From the NCBI RefSeq assembly GCF_963674565.1, contig NZ_OY771430.1, positions 2,728,001-2,792,000 on the forward strand: a stretch of DNA of 64,000 nucleotides. The letters are read 5' to 3'. Below the pieces are notes generated by a model. It was not told the origin of the DNA and did no database searches. It worked only from the letters and a program-made list of their open reading frames with translations. A program made the translations under genes and the position numbers. Within the stretch, counting starts at the first letter, position 1. Every line of letters begins with the position of its first letter. This document shows, piece by piece, positions 37,701 to 45,414 of this stretch. The stretch comes from an uncultured Carboxylicivirga sp. (GTDB lineage: Bacteria > Bacteroidota > Bacteroidia > Bacteroidales > Marinilabiliaceae).

Positions 37701-37990
37701 CGCATCAGGTGCATTACATTATCACCTTTTAGCTTCAATCCCTGATCAGCTATCATAATGGCACTGTCATTCTCACCTTTTTGCATGTATGTCATGGCCA
37801 GTTCGGCGAGCATCCATTGGTAATTCGAGTCGTTTTCATGAATGGTTCTGAACTGACTGATCGCCAGGTCATACTTTCCTTCGTCATAGGATTTCATGGC
37901 TTCTTCCATTACTTGTTGCGAAGGAATCTGTTGAGAGAATGCTGCTGAAACAAAAGTAAAGAATGTAAGAACAAAAAATAATTTAGGCAT
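34727..37990 (-). CDS. Giant TPR and MORN-repeat (YwqK-like) protein
   Basis: The 1087-residue protein has a signal peptide (1-19), three or four tetratricopeptide repeats (about 30-195), a linker and then about thirty MORN_2-type repeats of roughly 22-24 residues (about 345-1085). The repeats recur as GKxxGxWxxYYxNG with variants such as NGQLKSEYEY. This is the repeat found in so-called YwqK antitoxin-like proteins, but no toxin is encoded here and the label describes only the repeat. The N-terminal signal places it in the periplasm or at the surface. It is the first gene of an operon with two DUF3857 proteins, so these probably act together. MORN beta-hairpin rods serve as elongated scaffolds; the partner is unknown. 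Confidence 0.8.
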   Translation of the reverse strand: MPKLFFVLTFFTFVSAAFSQQIPSQQVMEEAMKSYDEGKYDLAISQFRTIHENDSNYQWMLAELAMTYMQKGENDSAIMIADQGLKLKGDNVMHLMRTKGTAYDNIGDTDRAIAVYKQAIEKFPFEPLLYFNLGITYYRLENYEDALACFQESATGNPYHASSHRMLAIMAARQKMYTRALLSLETFLALEPNSQRSNALLVYLENFSGNYLDTTMGQFIEPIIDNSLFEEVDHYIKAKIVLTNRYPSMIDFNANLVKQTQMVFDVLPLDQMQDDFWVKMYYPFFQSIKQGGHLVPLLNTLLLSTNAESVQKYFSKNEKELKAFYSTGSQLSYIKQKRQANLDGEEKIYDFDYFDNGKIYSIGDVNDQDEETGPWEYFYSNGMLQAKGSFEKGNKVGQWRYFSAKGDLESTETYVEGKLNGYYIGYFDNGNKSVEIPYKEGEVNGLVTWYNYFGMKSDEVEFTNSVRNGKGVSYHINGKVRDKFNYKEGELDGSYYRFFSTGDTSLVEYYKDGKLDGLSREYFMNGQLYASGMYKDGNQDGPWSFYFSNGNLNSKANYVDGKLNGEYKVFYHNGMIESTRNFNSADEIEGQLAFYNRNGELYLEEIYKNGVIVKVASINSKGERYAVSGDDEGTFSFVTYDINGRKLTEGQLNKGKSVGKWKIYYRNGQLKSEYEYADDQLNGDMISYYPNGKISVVTPYVNGQLEGKYIAYEKNGQVKTEGYYKNNNTDDNWFKYNSKGELEGLTYYLNGESVGYDYSYGLNGGLTEKRKLFQGKVLDYLQMNENGDTISYTDLAKESIVNLWGDDGKSKNCEINTLAGMFNGPLSWFYPNGNVLSKRMMEIGVAEGDYVRYYENGKPAAKGNYLNGEQTGIWEYYHENGAKEMTCNYYSDEKDSICTSWHENGQLKEKEEYFIGELQGDSYQYDDYGELMIKLIYDADELIGYQYKKQGTLCDTIYVKGGDFTIESYYDNGQKSYVSEYKDYLQNGRLIKYDSKGQLRLKKEMKDGMSDGITEVYYSNGTLKSRYTSIADLREGEEQQYYETGKLKKTINWKSDNEHGITTFYNTSGKVTRKVNYINGRFTEVKS

Positions 37991-38295
37991 AATAAATGCG
38001 TGTTTCTGTTATTAGTAAATACTAATCGCAATAACAAGAGATACAAATAAGAATCTACCTTCCACAGAAACAAATAATGTTACTTTACTTACCCTTACAA
38101 ATATTTGACAAATTGTTATCGCAACATGTCGCTAATGCAAGTTGAAAATACATTAATTTAGTTAAATTAAAAATCACTTAGCTTATTTAGAAGAATTAAA
38201 AAGACGCTAAATGAAGGATAAAATCTTAGCAAATATTATCACTTAGTGCTTTCTGATTTAATAATAATTTGAATATGATGCAGAATATGAGTAAG
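37991..38295. other. Intergenic region, no gene
   Basis: AT-rich spacer that must hold the promoter of the TPR/MORN operon and the end of the acyltransferase transcript. No reading frame, clean promoter box or terminator hairpin was seen. Confidence 0.5.
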
Positions 38296-39180
38296 CTATA
38301 ACTCGCCTTCCCTCTTTTTTAGTTTCCATCTTCGATGACTCCACAACCAAAACTGAGGTGCATATCTGATATTTTCTTCCAAAGCACAGGCAAATTCTTT
38401 GATTCCTCCATTATCCTTTATCCCATCCTCACTATTCGTAAGCTTAATAAAAGTTACTTCATAATAGCCTCTTTTAACAACCTTAATAAATGGAAATAAC
38501 AAGACTTGTCCAGTTTTGGAAGCCATAACTTCAGCCCCTTTCAAAAATGCGGTTTCTTTACCTAAAAACTGAACCCAACTTCTTGATGCCTTATAATATG
38601 GACATTGGTCTCCAATAATCAGATTAAATGATACAATACCATCTCTTTTATATTGCAATATAGTTTTGTATCCATATTTAGATTCAACACATTTAACGCC
38701 AAAACGGTTACGCATTTTAAGTATCAATTCATCAAAAAATTGACTGGTTTGCTCCTGATACAGGGCTGTAAAACTATAAGGACGCACTAACGGAAGACTA
38801 CTAAACCACTCCCAGTTACCATAATGAGCAGCATAAATAATTGCACTTTCATTATTTTGTTTTAACTCATCCAATAGTTCAGGATTCGTTATTTTAAATC
38901 GCTTAAGCAATTGCTTTGGAGATATTGTTAGAGCCTTTAAAGACTCAAATACCAAATCGCAGAAATATTTATAGAAACCCTTTACGATTTGTTTAATCTC
39001 TTTCTCATCCTTTTCCGGGAAAACACTAGTTAAGTTGCTTAGGATTATTTTCTTTCGGTATCTAATTACATAACATAAAATAAATGCACAAGCATCCGAA
39101 ATCAAATAGAATATCCATAAAGGTATGTATGATAAAGAATATAATAATATCTCTAATAGAAAATTAAGAAACTTCTTCAT
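38296..39180 (-). CDS. LpxL/HtrB-like lipid A (lysophospholipid) acyltransferase
   Basis: The product, about 294 residues from the ATG at 39180 (MKKFLNFLLEI), has an N-terminal membrane segment and the LpxL/LpxM acyltransferase fold. The catalytic HX4E motif is present as HYGNWE (His119, Glu124). An upstream start at 39237 adds residues that look unlike a family member, so the internal ATG is preferred. Family members transfer a secondary acyl chain to lipid A on the inner leaflet of the inner membrane. It stands between two unrelated operons with no coupled gene. Confidence 0.88.
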   Translation of the reverse strand: MKKFLNFLLEILLYSLSYIPLWIFYLISDACAFILCYVIRYRKKIILSNLTSVFPEKDEKEIKQIVKGFYKYFCDLVFESLKALTISPKQLLKRFKITNPELLDELKQNNESAIIYAAHYGNWEWFSSLPLVRPYSFTALYQEQTSQFFDELILKMRNRFGVKCVESKYGYKTILQYKRDGIVSFNLIIGDQCPYYKASRSWVQFLGKETAFLKGAEVMASKTGQVLLFPFIKVVKRGYYEVTFIKLTNSEDGIKDNGGIKEFACALEENIRYAPQFWLWSHRRWKLKKREGEL

Positions 39181-39315
39181 TGTTTTTTCATTGAATAAAG
39201 CGCCGGATAAAATTATACTTATTAAATTCTCTATCAAAAAATCTAACCATGATTTACTTTACTCCTAATAAAAACACAAAAACAATATTCTAAACATCAA
39301 ACACTTGCGTATAAA

Positions 39316-39352
39316 TAAAAAAATAGCCGACAGAACATCTCCTGTCGGCTAT
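39316..39352 (-). terminator. Terminator of the arabinose operon after tkt
   Basis: Eleven-base perfect arms ATAGCCGACAG and CTGTCGGCTAT (39323-39333 and 39342-39352) with an 8-base loop and a T-run on the minus strand, 20 bases past the tkt stop. Confidence 0.9.
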
Positions 39353-39371
39353 CACAACATGTTTATCTAAA

Positions 39372-41399
39372 TTAACCCAATAACGTCTTAACGTTTTTGT
39401 ATACAGCGTCTGCTGTAAAACCAAATTTCTCATCCAACACAGTGTATGGTGCTGAATAACCAAAATGATCTAAACCGGCAACAAAACCGTCGGCACCTAC
39501 TAAACCTTCAAGGGTTACAGGTAAACCGGCAGTTAATCCAAATTTAGCAACTCCGGCAGGCAATACTGATTGACGATATTCTTTTGATTGAGATGTAAAT
39601 AATCCTTCAGAAGGAACTGATACGATACGTACTTTTACACCGTCGGCTTTTAATTTTACCGAACCTTCAACCAAGGTAGCTACCTCAGAACCACTAGCCA
39701 ACAAGATTACATCAGGAGTACCTTCGCAATCGTCAACAATATAAGCTCCTTTTGCAGCTTGTAATGCTTCTTCGTAACGGTTACCCGATGCAGCTGGAAG
39801 ATCAGTGATATTCTGACGAGAGAAGATCATTGCAGTTGGAGTTTTTGTGTTTTCCAACGCCATTTTCCAAGCTACAGTTGTTTCGATAGCATCAGCAGGA
39901 CGAAGAACTAAAGTTGAATTCTCGCCATGGTGGTTTTTCAATTTCTCCATCAAACGGATTTGAGCTTCCTGCTCAACCGGCTGGTGAGTAGGACCATCCT
40001 CTCCTACGCGGAATGCATCATGTGTCCAGATATATTTAACCGGCAATTGCATCAAAGCAGCCAAACGAACCGCTGGTTTCATATAATCAGAGAATACAAA
40101 GAAAGTACCACAAGCAGGAATCACACCACCATGCAATGCCATACCATTCATGATAACAGCCATTGTTAACTCACAAACACCAGCCTGGAAGAATGCTCCA
40201 GAGAAATCACCTTTAGTGAAAGCAGTTGTTTTCTTTAAGAAACCATCTGTTTTATCAGAGTTAGCCAAGTCAGCAGAAGCAACTATCATGTTTTCTACTT
40301 TATCAGCCAATACAGATAACACCGTAGCTGAAGCACCACGAGTTGCTGAGTTAGCTTTTTGCTCGATACCAGCCCAATCGATTTCAGGTAATTTACCAGA
40401 GAAGAATTGATCTAATTTAGCAGCTAATTCAGGATTGGCAGCAGCCCATTCTTTTTGAGTAGCTGCTTGCTCTGTAGCCCATGCTTTCAACTCTTCCTTA
40501 CGTTTAGCGTAAGTTTCAGCAACCTCAGGGAAGATAACAAATGGATTATCACCGTCGCCACCTAAGTTAGCGATAGTAGCTTTGAAATCGGCACCAGCAG
40601 CAGAAAGAGGCTGTCCGTGAGTTGATGTTTTACGCTCGAAGCTTTCGCCTGCAGCAGTGACAGCACCTTTACCCATAATTGTTTTACCAATGATAAGGGT
40701 TGGTTTTTCTGTTTCAGCTTGCGCATCAACAATCGCTTTGCGGATTTGAGCCTCATCATGACCGTCGATAGTTACAACACTCCATCCCCAGGCTTCATAT
40801 TTTTTAGCAACATCTTCAGCAGTCACTTCAGCAACAGTAGTTGACAACTGGATGTCGTTTGAATCGTAATACATAATCAGGTTACTCAAACCTAAGAAAC
40901 CTGCGATACGACCAGCACCCTGGCTGATCTCTTCCTGAACACCACCGTCAGAAATGAATGCATAAGTTTTATGAGCAGTCCACTCACCGAAACGAGCAGC
41001 TAAGAAACGCTCAGTAATAGCAGCACCTACTGCCATTGTATGTCCTTGTCCTAGAGGACCAGAAGTATTTTCAACACCACGTAACACATCAACCTCAGGG
41101 TGGCCAGGTGTTACACTATCCCACTGACGGAATTGTGCTAAATCGTCAGTTGAGTAAAATCCTGACAACGCCAAAACACTATACAACATAGGTGACATGT
41201 GTCCCGGATCAAGGAAGAAACGATCGCGGAATGGATTTGTCATGTTTGCCGGATCGTACTTTAAGAATTCAGAGTACAAAATGTTTACGAAGTCAGCTCC
41301 ACCCATTGCTCCTCCCGGGTGACCTGATTTGGCCTTTTCAACCATTGCTGCCGATAAAATTCGGATATTATCAGCACCTTTTTGTGCAGCACTTGCCAT
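39372..41399 (-). CDS. tkt: Transketolase
   Basis: The 675-residue cytoplasmic protein has the full transketolase length. Visible motifs are the N-terminal KSGHPGGAMGGADF, the TPP/Mg region AFISDGGVQEEISQGAG followed by YYDSNDI, the pyrimidine domain motif GMALHGGVIPACGTFFVF, and the C-terminal region. It uses thiamine pyrophosphate to move two-carbon units between pentose and other sugar phosphates. As the last gene of the arabinose run it takes D-xylulose-5-phosphate, the end product of AraA-AraB-AraD, into the pentose phosphate pathway. It starts 21 bases after the rpiB stop. Confidence 0.95.
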   Translation of the reverse strand: MASAAQKGADNIRILSAAMVEKAKSGHPGGAMGGADFVNILYSEFLKYDPANMTNPFRDRFFLDPGHMSPMLYSVLALSGFYSTDDLAQFRQWDSVTPGHPEVDVLRGVENTSGPLGQGHTMAVGAAITERFLAARFGEWTAHKTYAFISDGGVQEEISQGAGRIAGFLGLSNLIMYYDSNDIQLSTTVAEVTAEDVAKKYEAWGWSVVTIDGHDEAQIRKAIVDAQAETEKPTLIIGKTIMGKGAVTAAGESFERKTSTHGQPLSAAGADFKATIANLGGDGDNPFVIFPEVAETYAKRKEELKAWATEQAATQKEWAAANPELAAKLDQFFSGKLPEIDWAGIEQKANSATRGASATVLSVLADKVENMIVASADLANSDKTDGFLKKTTAFTKGDFSGAFFQAGVCELTMAVIMNGMALHGGVIPACGTFFVFSDYMKPAVRLAALMQLPVKYIWTHDAFRVGEDGPTHQPVEQEAQIRLMEKLKNHHGENSTLVLRPADAIETTVAWKMALENTKTPTAMIFSRQNITDLPAASGNRYEEALQAAKGAYIVDDCEGTPDVILLASGSEVATLVEGSVKLKADGVKVRIVSVPSEGLFTSQSKEYRQSVLPAGVAKFGLTAGLPVTLEGLVGADGFVAGLDHFGYSAPYTVLDEKFGFTADAVYKNVKTLLG

Positions 41400-41420
41400 A
41401 GTTCGATTCTTAGTTAATGT

Positions 41421-41852
41421 TTATAATAATTCAATTTTTTCTATTCTACACTGGTGTCTTCCACCTTCAAAGGCTGTATTTAAAAATGCTTCAATAATTT
41501 CGATACAAAGCTCTTTTTCGATGAATCGGGCAGGAACAGTACATATATTGGCATCGTTATGCTGACGAGCCAACTGTGCAATTTCTGTTTTCCAGCAATA
41601 AGCTGATCGAATCTTTTTATGACGATTCAAACTTATATTGATACCATTACCACTTCCGCAAAAAGCCAGCCCTAATTGATTTACTCCACTCTCAACAGAT
41701 TCTGCCAAGGGATGAGCATAGTCGGCGTAATCACAACTATCTTCACTGTTTGTTCCATAATCATTCACCGTAAAACCTTTTTTCTGAAGGTATTCTTTTA
41801 CAAATTCCTTCATTTCGTATCCGGCATGATCAGAGGCTAATCCTAACACCAT
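41421..41852 (-). CDS. rpiB: Ribose-5-phosphate isomerase B
   Basis: The 143-residue protein has the RpiB/LacAB fold: N-terminal LGLASDHAGYEMK, the active-site region FCGSGNGINISLNRHKKIRSAYCW and the HND of ARQHNDANI. The family interconverts ribose-5-phosphate and ribulose-5-phosphate. It supplies the pentose phosphate pathway with the second substrate for transketolase, encoded directly downstream. The gap to araB carries a terminator-like hairpin. Confidence 0.9.
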   Translation of the reverse strand: MVLGLASDHAGYEMKEFVKEYLQKKGFTVNDYGTNSEDSCDYADYAHPLAESVESGVNQLGLAFCGSGNGINISLNRHKKIRSAYCWKTEIAQLARQHNDANICTVPARFIEKELCIEIIEAFLNTAFEGGRHQCRIEKIELL

Positions 41853-41871
41853 CTTTCAATCAGATTTTTAA

Positions 41872-41902
41872 GAAAAACCGGGAGAAGTTAACGGCTCCCG
41901 GT
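41872..41902 (-). terminator. Terminator-like hairpin between araB and rpiB
   Basis: Arms ACCGGGAG and CTCCCGGT (41877-41884 and 41895-41902) with a 10-base loop, and on the minus strand a T-rich stretch. It lies inside the run of arabinose genes and could lower expression of rpiB and tkt relative to araB. Confidence 0.6.
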
Positions 41903-41927
41903 AATTATGAATCAAGCGAGTGCAGGC

Positions 41928-43565
41928 CTAAAATCCTGCTTCAGTAAGTTTTCCTAATTTGATATACTTTTCGTAAAGGGCTTTGTAAGCCTCTACATTT
42001 TCAGCAATTGGGTAATATTCTTTTTCGAATCCCTGTCCCATTGCTTTTTGAGCATCAGCAATTGTAGCATGTGCACCAGCTGCAACGGCTGCAAACATAG
42101 CAGCTCCCAATGCCACACTTTGCTCTGAACGAGCCACTTTAATTGGCATACCCAACACATCAGCCAATGTTTGCATCACGAAGTCTGATTTTTTAGCCAC
42201 ACCTCCGATAGCCACAACCTGATCAACTTTAACTCCGTTTTCAAGGAAACGGTCAACGATAGCTTTTGAACCATATGCAGTAGCTTCAACCAATGCACGG
42301 AAGATACGTGGTGCAGTTGACCCCAGGTTCAATCCAGTGATCGTACCTTTTACATTTTGGTCAGCATCTGGAGTACGACGACCGTTGAACCAGTCAGTAG
42401 CTAGTACAGTTGACTCTTCCATTGGAATTTTTGCAGCTTCATCAGCTAACGCAGGTATAATTTTATCCATGATGGCTTTCTTCTCCTCTTCGTCTTTAAC
42501 GAATTGCAAAGGCCATTCCAATACACGTTTAAACCAAGCATATACATCACCAAAGGCCGACTGACCTGCCTCTAATCCCATCATACCAGGAATTACAGAA
42601 CCATCGACCTGACCACAGATACCAGGAATTAATTTGTCTCCCAATTCATCTTCAGGAGCCACCATAATATCACAGGTTGATGTACCCATGATACGAACAA
42701 ATGTATTAGCTTCAATCTCAGCACCTACAGCACCCATATGAGCATCAAATGCACTTACCCCCACAACAACATCAGTTGACAAACCTAATTTGGCAGCCCA
42801 CTCAGGTGTTAGAGTACCGAAAGCCTCGTCACTTGTATATGTATCTTCAAATAAATTTTCACGTAATCCTTTTAATTCAGGACCTAACTCTACTAAGAAT
42901 TCTTCAGGAGGAAGACCATTCCAGTCGGTATGCCATAAAGCTTTATGACCGGCAGCACAACGGCTTCTTTTCACTTCATTCAAAGCTGTTTTACCGGTTA
43001 GTACAGCTGGTAACCAGTCGCAATATTCAATCCATGATGCAGTAGCAGCTTTTACCGCTTCGTCTTTACGCAAAGTATGCAATACTTTTGCCCAAACCCA
43101 CTCCGATGAATAAATACCTCCTTCGTATTTTGTAAAGTCTACATCCCATTTGCGTGCCAGTTCATTTATTTCATCAGCTTCTTTAACAGCAGTATGGTCT
43201 TTCCACAAAATAAACATAGCATTAGGGTTCTCCTCAAACTCAGGCAACATTGCCAAAGGTGTTCCGTTTCCATCAGTTAACGCAGGAGTACTACCAGTTG
43301 TATCAAACGATATACCAACTACATTTTCTGCAACTGAAGAATCACAATTGGCTAACGCTTCTGTAATAGTAGCTTCCATCACCTCCAAATAATCTTTTGG
43401 ATGCTGACGGTATTGATTTTGAGCAGGCACACAGTATTTACCTTCCATCCAACGTGGGTAATACTTTACTGATGAAGCCATTTCTTCACCTGTATTTACG
43501 TCAACAATCAAAGCTCTCGCTGAGTCAGATCCATAATCCAACCCTATTACATATTGTTTTTTCAT
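41928..43565 (-). CDS. araB: Ribulokinase
   Basis: The 545-residue FGGY kinase matches the AraB family in length and pattern. N-terminal IGLDYGSDSARALIVDV, then GISFDTTGSTP, then the C-terminal VVAIGGVAKKSDFVMQTLADVLGMPI are typical. It phosphorylates L-ribulose to L-ribulose-5-phosphate with ATP. The gene lies between the zinc alcohol dehydrogenase and rpiB on the minus strand and is part of the arabinose operon. The subfamily could phosphorylate other ketopentoses, but araA and araD settle the role. Confidence 0.93.
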   Translation of the reverse strand: MKKQYVIGLDYGSDSARALIVDVNTGEEMASSVKYYPRWMEGKYCVPAQNQYRQHPKDYLEVMEATITEALANCDSSVAENVVGISFDTTGSTPALTDGNGTPLAMLPEFEENPNAMFILWKDHTAVKEADEINELARKWDVDFTKYEGGIYSSEWVWAKVLHTLRKDEAVKAATASWIEYCDWLPAVLTGKTALNEVKRSRCAAGHKALWHTDWNGLPPEEFLVELGPELKGLRENLFEDTYTSDEAFGTLTPEWAAKLGLSTDVVVGVSAFDAHMGAVGAEIEANTFVRIMGTSTCDIMVAPEDELGDKLIPGICGQVDGSVIPGMMGLEAGQSAFGDVYAWFKRVLEWPLQFVKDEEEKKAIMDKIIPALADEAAKIPMEESTVLATDWFNGRRTPDADQNVKGTITGLNLGSTAPRIFRALVEATAYGSKAIVDRFLENGVKVDQVVAIGGVAKKSDFVMQTLADVLGMPIKVARSEQSVALGAAMFAAVAAGAHATIADAQKAMGQGFEKEYYPIAENVEAYKALYEKYIKLGKLTEAGF

Positions 43566-43589
43566 TGTTCTATTTTTTGAATCAGTTAA

Positions 43590-44618
43590 CTAGAAATTAA
43601 CCATTGCTTTAATTACATTATCACTATAAGCGGCTACCTTTTCGAAAGCTAGTCCAGCTTCATCTACAGAATAATTATGAGAGATCATGTTTTGAAAATA
43701 ATCCGGATTACATGCTATCATGTCGATAGCTTCTTCAAAACTATTGTTCTGACGACGGACATTCTGAACACAGATCTCTTTACGACGCATCATATCCATA
43801 TTAAAACTCAGCGACTGAGTTTCCGGGATACCAACAAACATTAACTTTCCTCCTGGGTTAAGAATTCTCAAAGCCTGATCGAGAGCTTCCTGTTTTCCAC
43901 AACATTCATACACCACATCATACCCAAGATCCGCTTCCTTTTTTATTTCTACTTCCTCATCAGGAGTAAAAGCTGAAGCTGCTCCGCATTCTTTAGCAAA
44001 ATGCTTACGATAATCCAGTGGTTCAATAACGGTTATGTGTTTTTGCTCTCCATGCAGACAAGAAGCCAGCACTGTTAAACCGATAGGTCCTGCTCCTAAA
44101 ATGGCAACTTTAAAGTCTTTTTGATGCATCGCTGAGAGCTTGTATGCATACAATCCAATTGAAAGGGGTTCTGCAAATGCTGCCAATTGCGGAGTCAAAT
44201 GATCAGGAACTTTTACACAACATATTTGTGGTAATACAAAGGTTTCACTCATACAACCTTCCATCTGCCCGGGACAACCTAGAAACTTTTGATTTAAACA
44301 GGTATGTCTTCTGTCATTTAAACACTCTGAACAAACACCACAATATACTGTAGGTTCGATGGCTACCTTATCACCAATCTTTAAATCTTTTACTTCGGTT
44401 CCAACTTCCAGCACCAAACCTGAAGCTTCATGGCCAACACCCCAAGGATATTCAACCACTTGAGAACCGATATTTCCTTCGTTATAATAATGAATATCAG
44501 AACCGCATACTCCCACGGATTTGATAGCCACTTTTACATCATCAGCTTTTACAATGTTCGTCTCGTTAACATTATAAACTCCAATTTTTCTAATTCCGGA
44601 AATCTTAACTGCTTTCAT
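43590..44618 (-). CDS. Zinc-dependent medium-chain alcohol dehydrogenase, probable polyol dehydrogenase
   Basis: From the ATG at 44618 (MKAVKISGIRKIG) the protein has 342 residues. An upstream extension to 44666 encodes a repetitive spacer and was rejected. The catalytic zinc region VGVCGSDIHYYNEG, GHEASG, and the structural zinc cluster CGVCSECLNDRRHTC are present; the Rossmann motif ILGAGPIGL follows at about 155. The family contains sorbitol, xylitol and L-arabinitol dehydrogenases. Its position between araD and araB suggests a role with an arabinose-related polyol such as L-arabinitol, but the substrate is not shown by the sequence. Confidence 0.85.
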   Translation of the reverse strand: MKAVKISGIRKIGVYNVNETNIVKADDVKVAIKSVGVCGSDIHYYNEGNIGSQVVEYPWGVGHEASGLVLEVGTEVKDLKIGDKVAIEPTVYCGVCSECLNDRRHTCLNQKFLGCPGQMEGCMSETFVLPQICCVKVPDHLTPQLAAFAEPLSIGLYAYKLSAMHQKDFKVAILGAGPIGLTVLASCLHGEQKHITVIEPLDYRKHFAKECGAASAFTPDEEVEIKKEADLGYDVVYECCGKQEALDQALRILNPGGKLMFVGIPETQSLSFNMDMMRRKEICVQNVRRQNNSFEEAIDMIACNPDYFQNMISHNYSVDEAGLAFEKVAAYSDNVIKAMVNF

Positions 44619-44709
44619 TTTTTTAAATATCAAGTACAGAGAATTAAGTATCAAGACTAAGCACAAGATAATATGTCTTAAACTTATGTCTTGATACTAA
44701 TTTCTTCAC
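44619..44709. repeat. Degenerate repeat spacer between araD and the dehydrogenase
   Basis: The 11-mer AGTATCAAGAC occurs at 44647-44657 and, inverted, at 44688-44698; TATCAAGTA precedes it at 44628. The same units recur at 57817-57846 in nearly the same order. The inverted pair could also form a stem. Confidence 0.55.
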
Positions 44710-45396
44710 CTATCCTTGTCCGTAATAAGCATTAGCGCCATGTTTACGGTTGAAGTGCTTTTCTGTCAGATACGGATTCATAGTAGCACGTGGATTAATT
44801 TGAAGAGCCACTGAATTCATTTTGGCTACTTGCTCAATTACCACACTATTATGAACAGCATCGTGTGCATCTTTACCCCATGAGAATGGAGCGTGGTTTT
44901 TCACAATTACTCCAGGAACATGCATTGGATTAATATTCTTGAACGTATCAATAATAACCGTGCCTGTTTCTTTTTCATATGCTCCTTCTATTTCTGCAGG
45001 AGTCATATCACGAGTACATGGAATATCACCATAGAAATAATCAGCCTGAGTAGTTCCTAAAATTGGAATATCACACCCTGCATGAGCCCATGCAGTTGCA
45101 TAGGTTGAGTGTGTATGTACTACTCCACCAATCTCAGGAAATGCTTTATAAAGCTCAAGGTGAGTAGGTGTATCAGATGAAGGTTTCAGGTTTCCATCAA
45201 CCACTTTTCCATCCAAATCAACAACCACCATGTCTGATGCTTTCATTACATCGTACTCAACCCCACTAGGCTTAATCACAACCAATCCTGATTCACGATC
45301 AATAGCACTCACATTTCCCCAGGTAAAGATTACCAGGTTATGTTTTACCAATTCAAGATTGGCTTTAAAAACTTCTTCTTTTAATTGTTCTAACAT
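44710..45396 (-). CDS. araD: L-ribulose-5-phosphate 4-epimerase
   Basis: The protein, about 228 residues from the ATG at 45396 (an earlier TTG at 45399 gives one more residue), is a class II aldolase/epimerase of the AraD type. Zinc ligands are visible as HTHSTYA and the later His of VKNHAPFSWG, and the phosphate-binding GNVSAID region is near residue 28. It converts L-ribulose-5-phosphate to D-xylulose-5-phosphate. It lies 18 bases after the symporter gene. Because the family overlaps with fuculose-1-phosphate aldolase, a second role cannot be excluded, but length and sequence favour AraD. Confidence 0.93.
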   Translation of the reverse strand: MLEQLKEEVFKANLELVKHNLVIFTWGNVSAIDRESGLVVIKPSGVEYDVMKASDMVVVDLDGKVVDGNLKPSSDTPTHLELYKAFPEIGGVVHTHSTYATAWAHAGCDIPILGTTQADYFYGDIPCTRDMTPAEIEGAYEKETGTVIIDTFKNINPMHVPGVIVKNHAPFSWGKDAHDAVHNSVVIEQVAKMNSVALQINPRATMNPYLTEKHFNRKHGANAYYGQG

Positions 45397-45414
45397 CAAC
45401 TAAGTAATTAAATG

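Noticed and set aside
34727..37990. Apparent direct DNA repeats or a CRISPR-like pattern
   Set aside because: The periodicity is in the protein: MORN_2 units of 22-24 residues. The DNA copies are too divergent and no spacer pattern exists.
34727..37990. YwqK-type antitoxin function
   Set aside because: The repeat resembles YwqK, but the protein is very long, exported and TPR-headed, and no toxin gene is adjacent.
44619..44666. N-terminal extension of the zinc dehydrogenase
   Set aside because: The added codons fall in a repetitive spacer; the family N-terminus MKAVKI starts at 44618.
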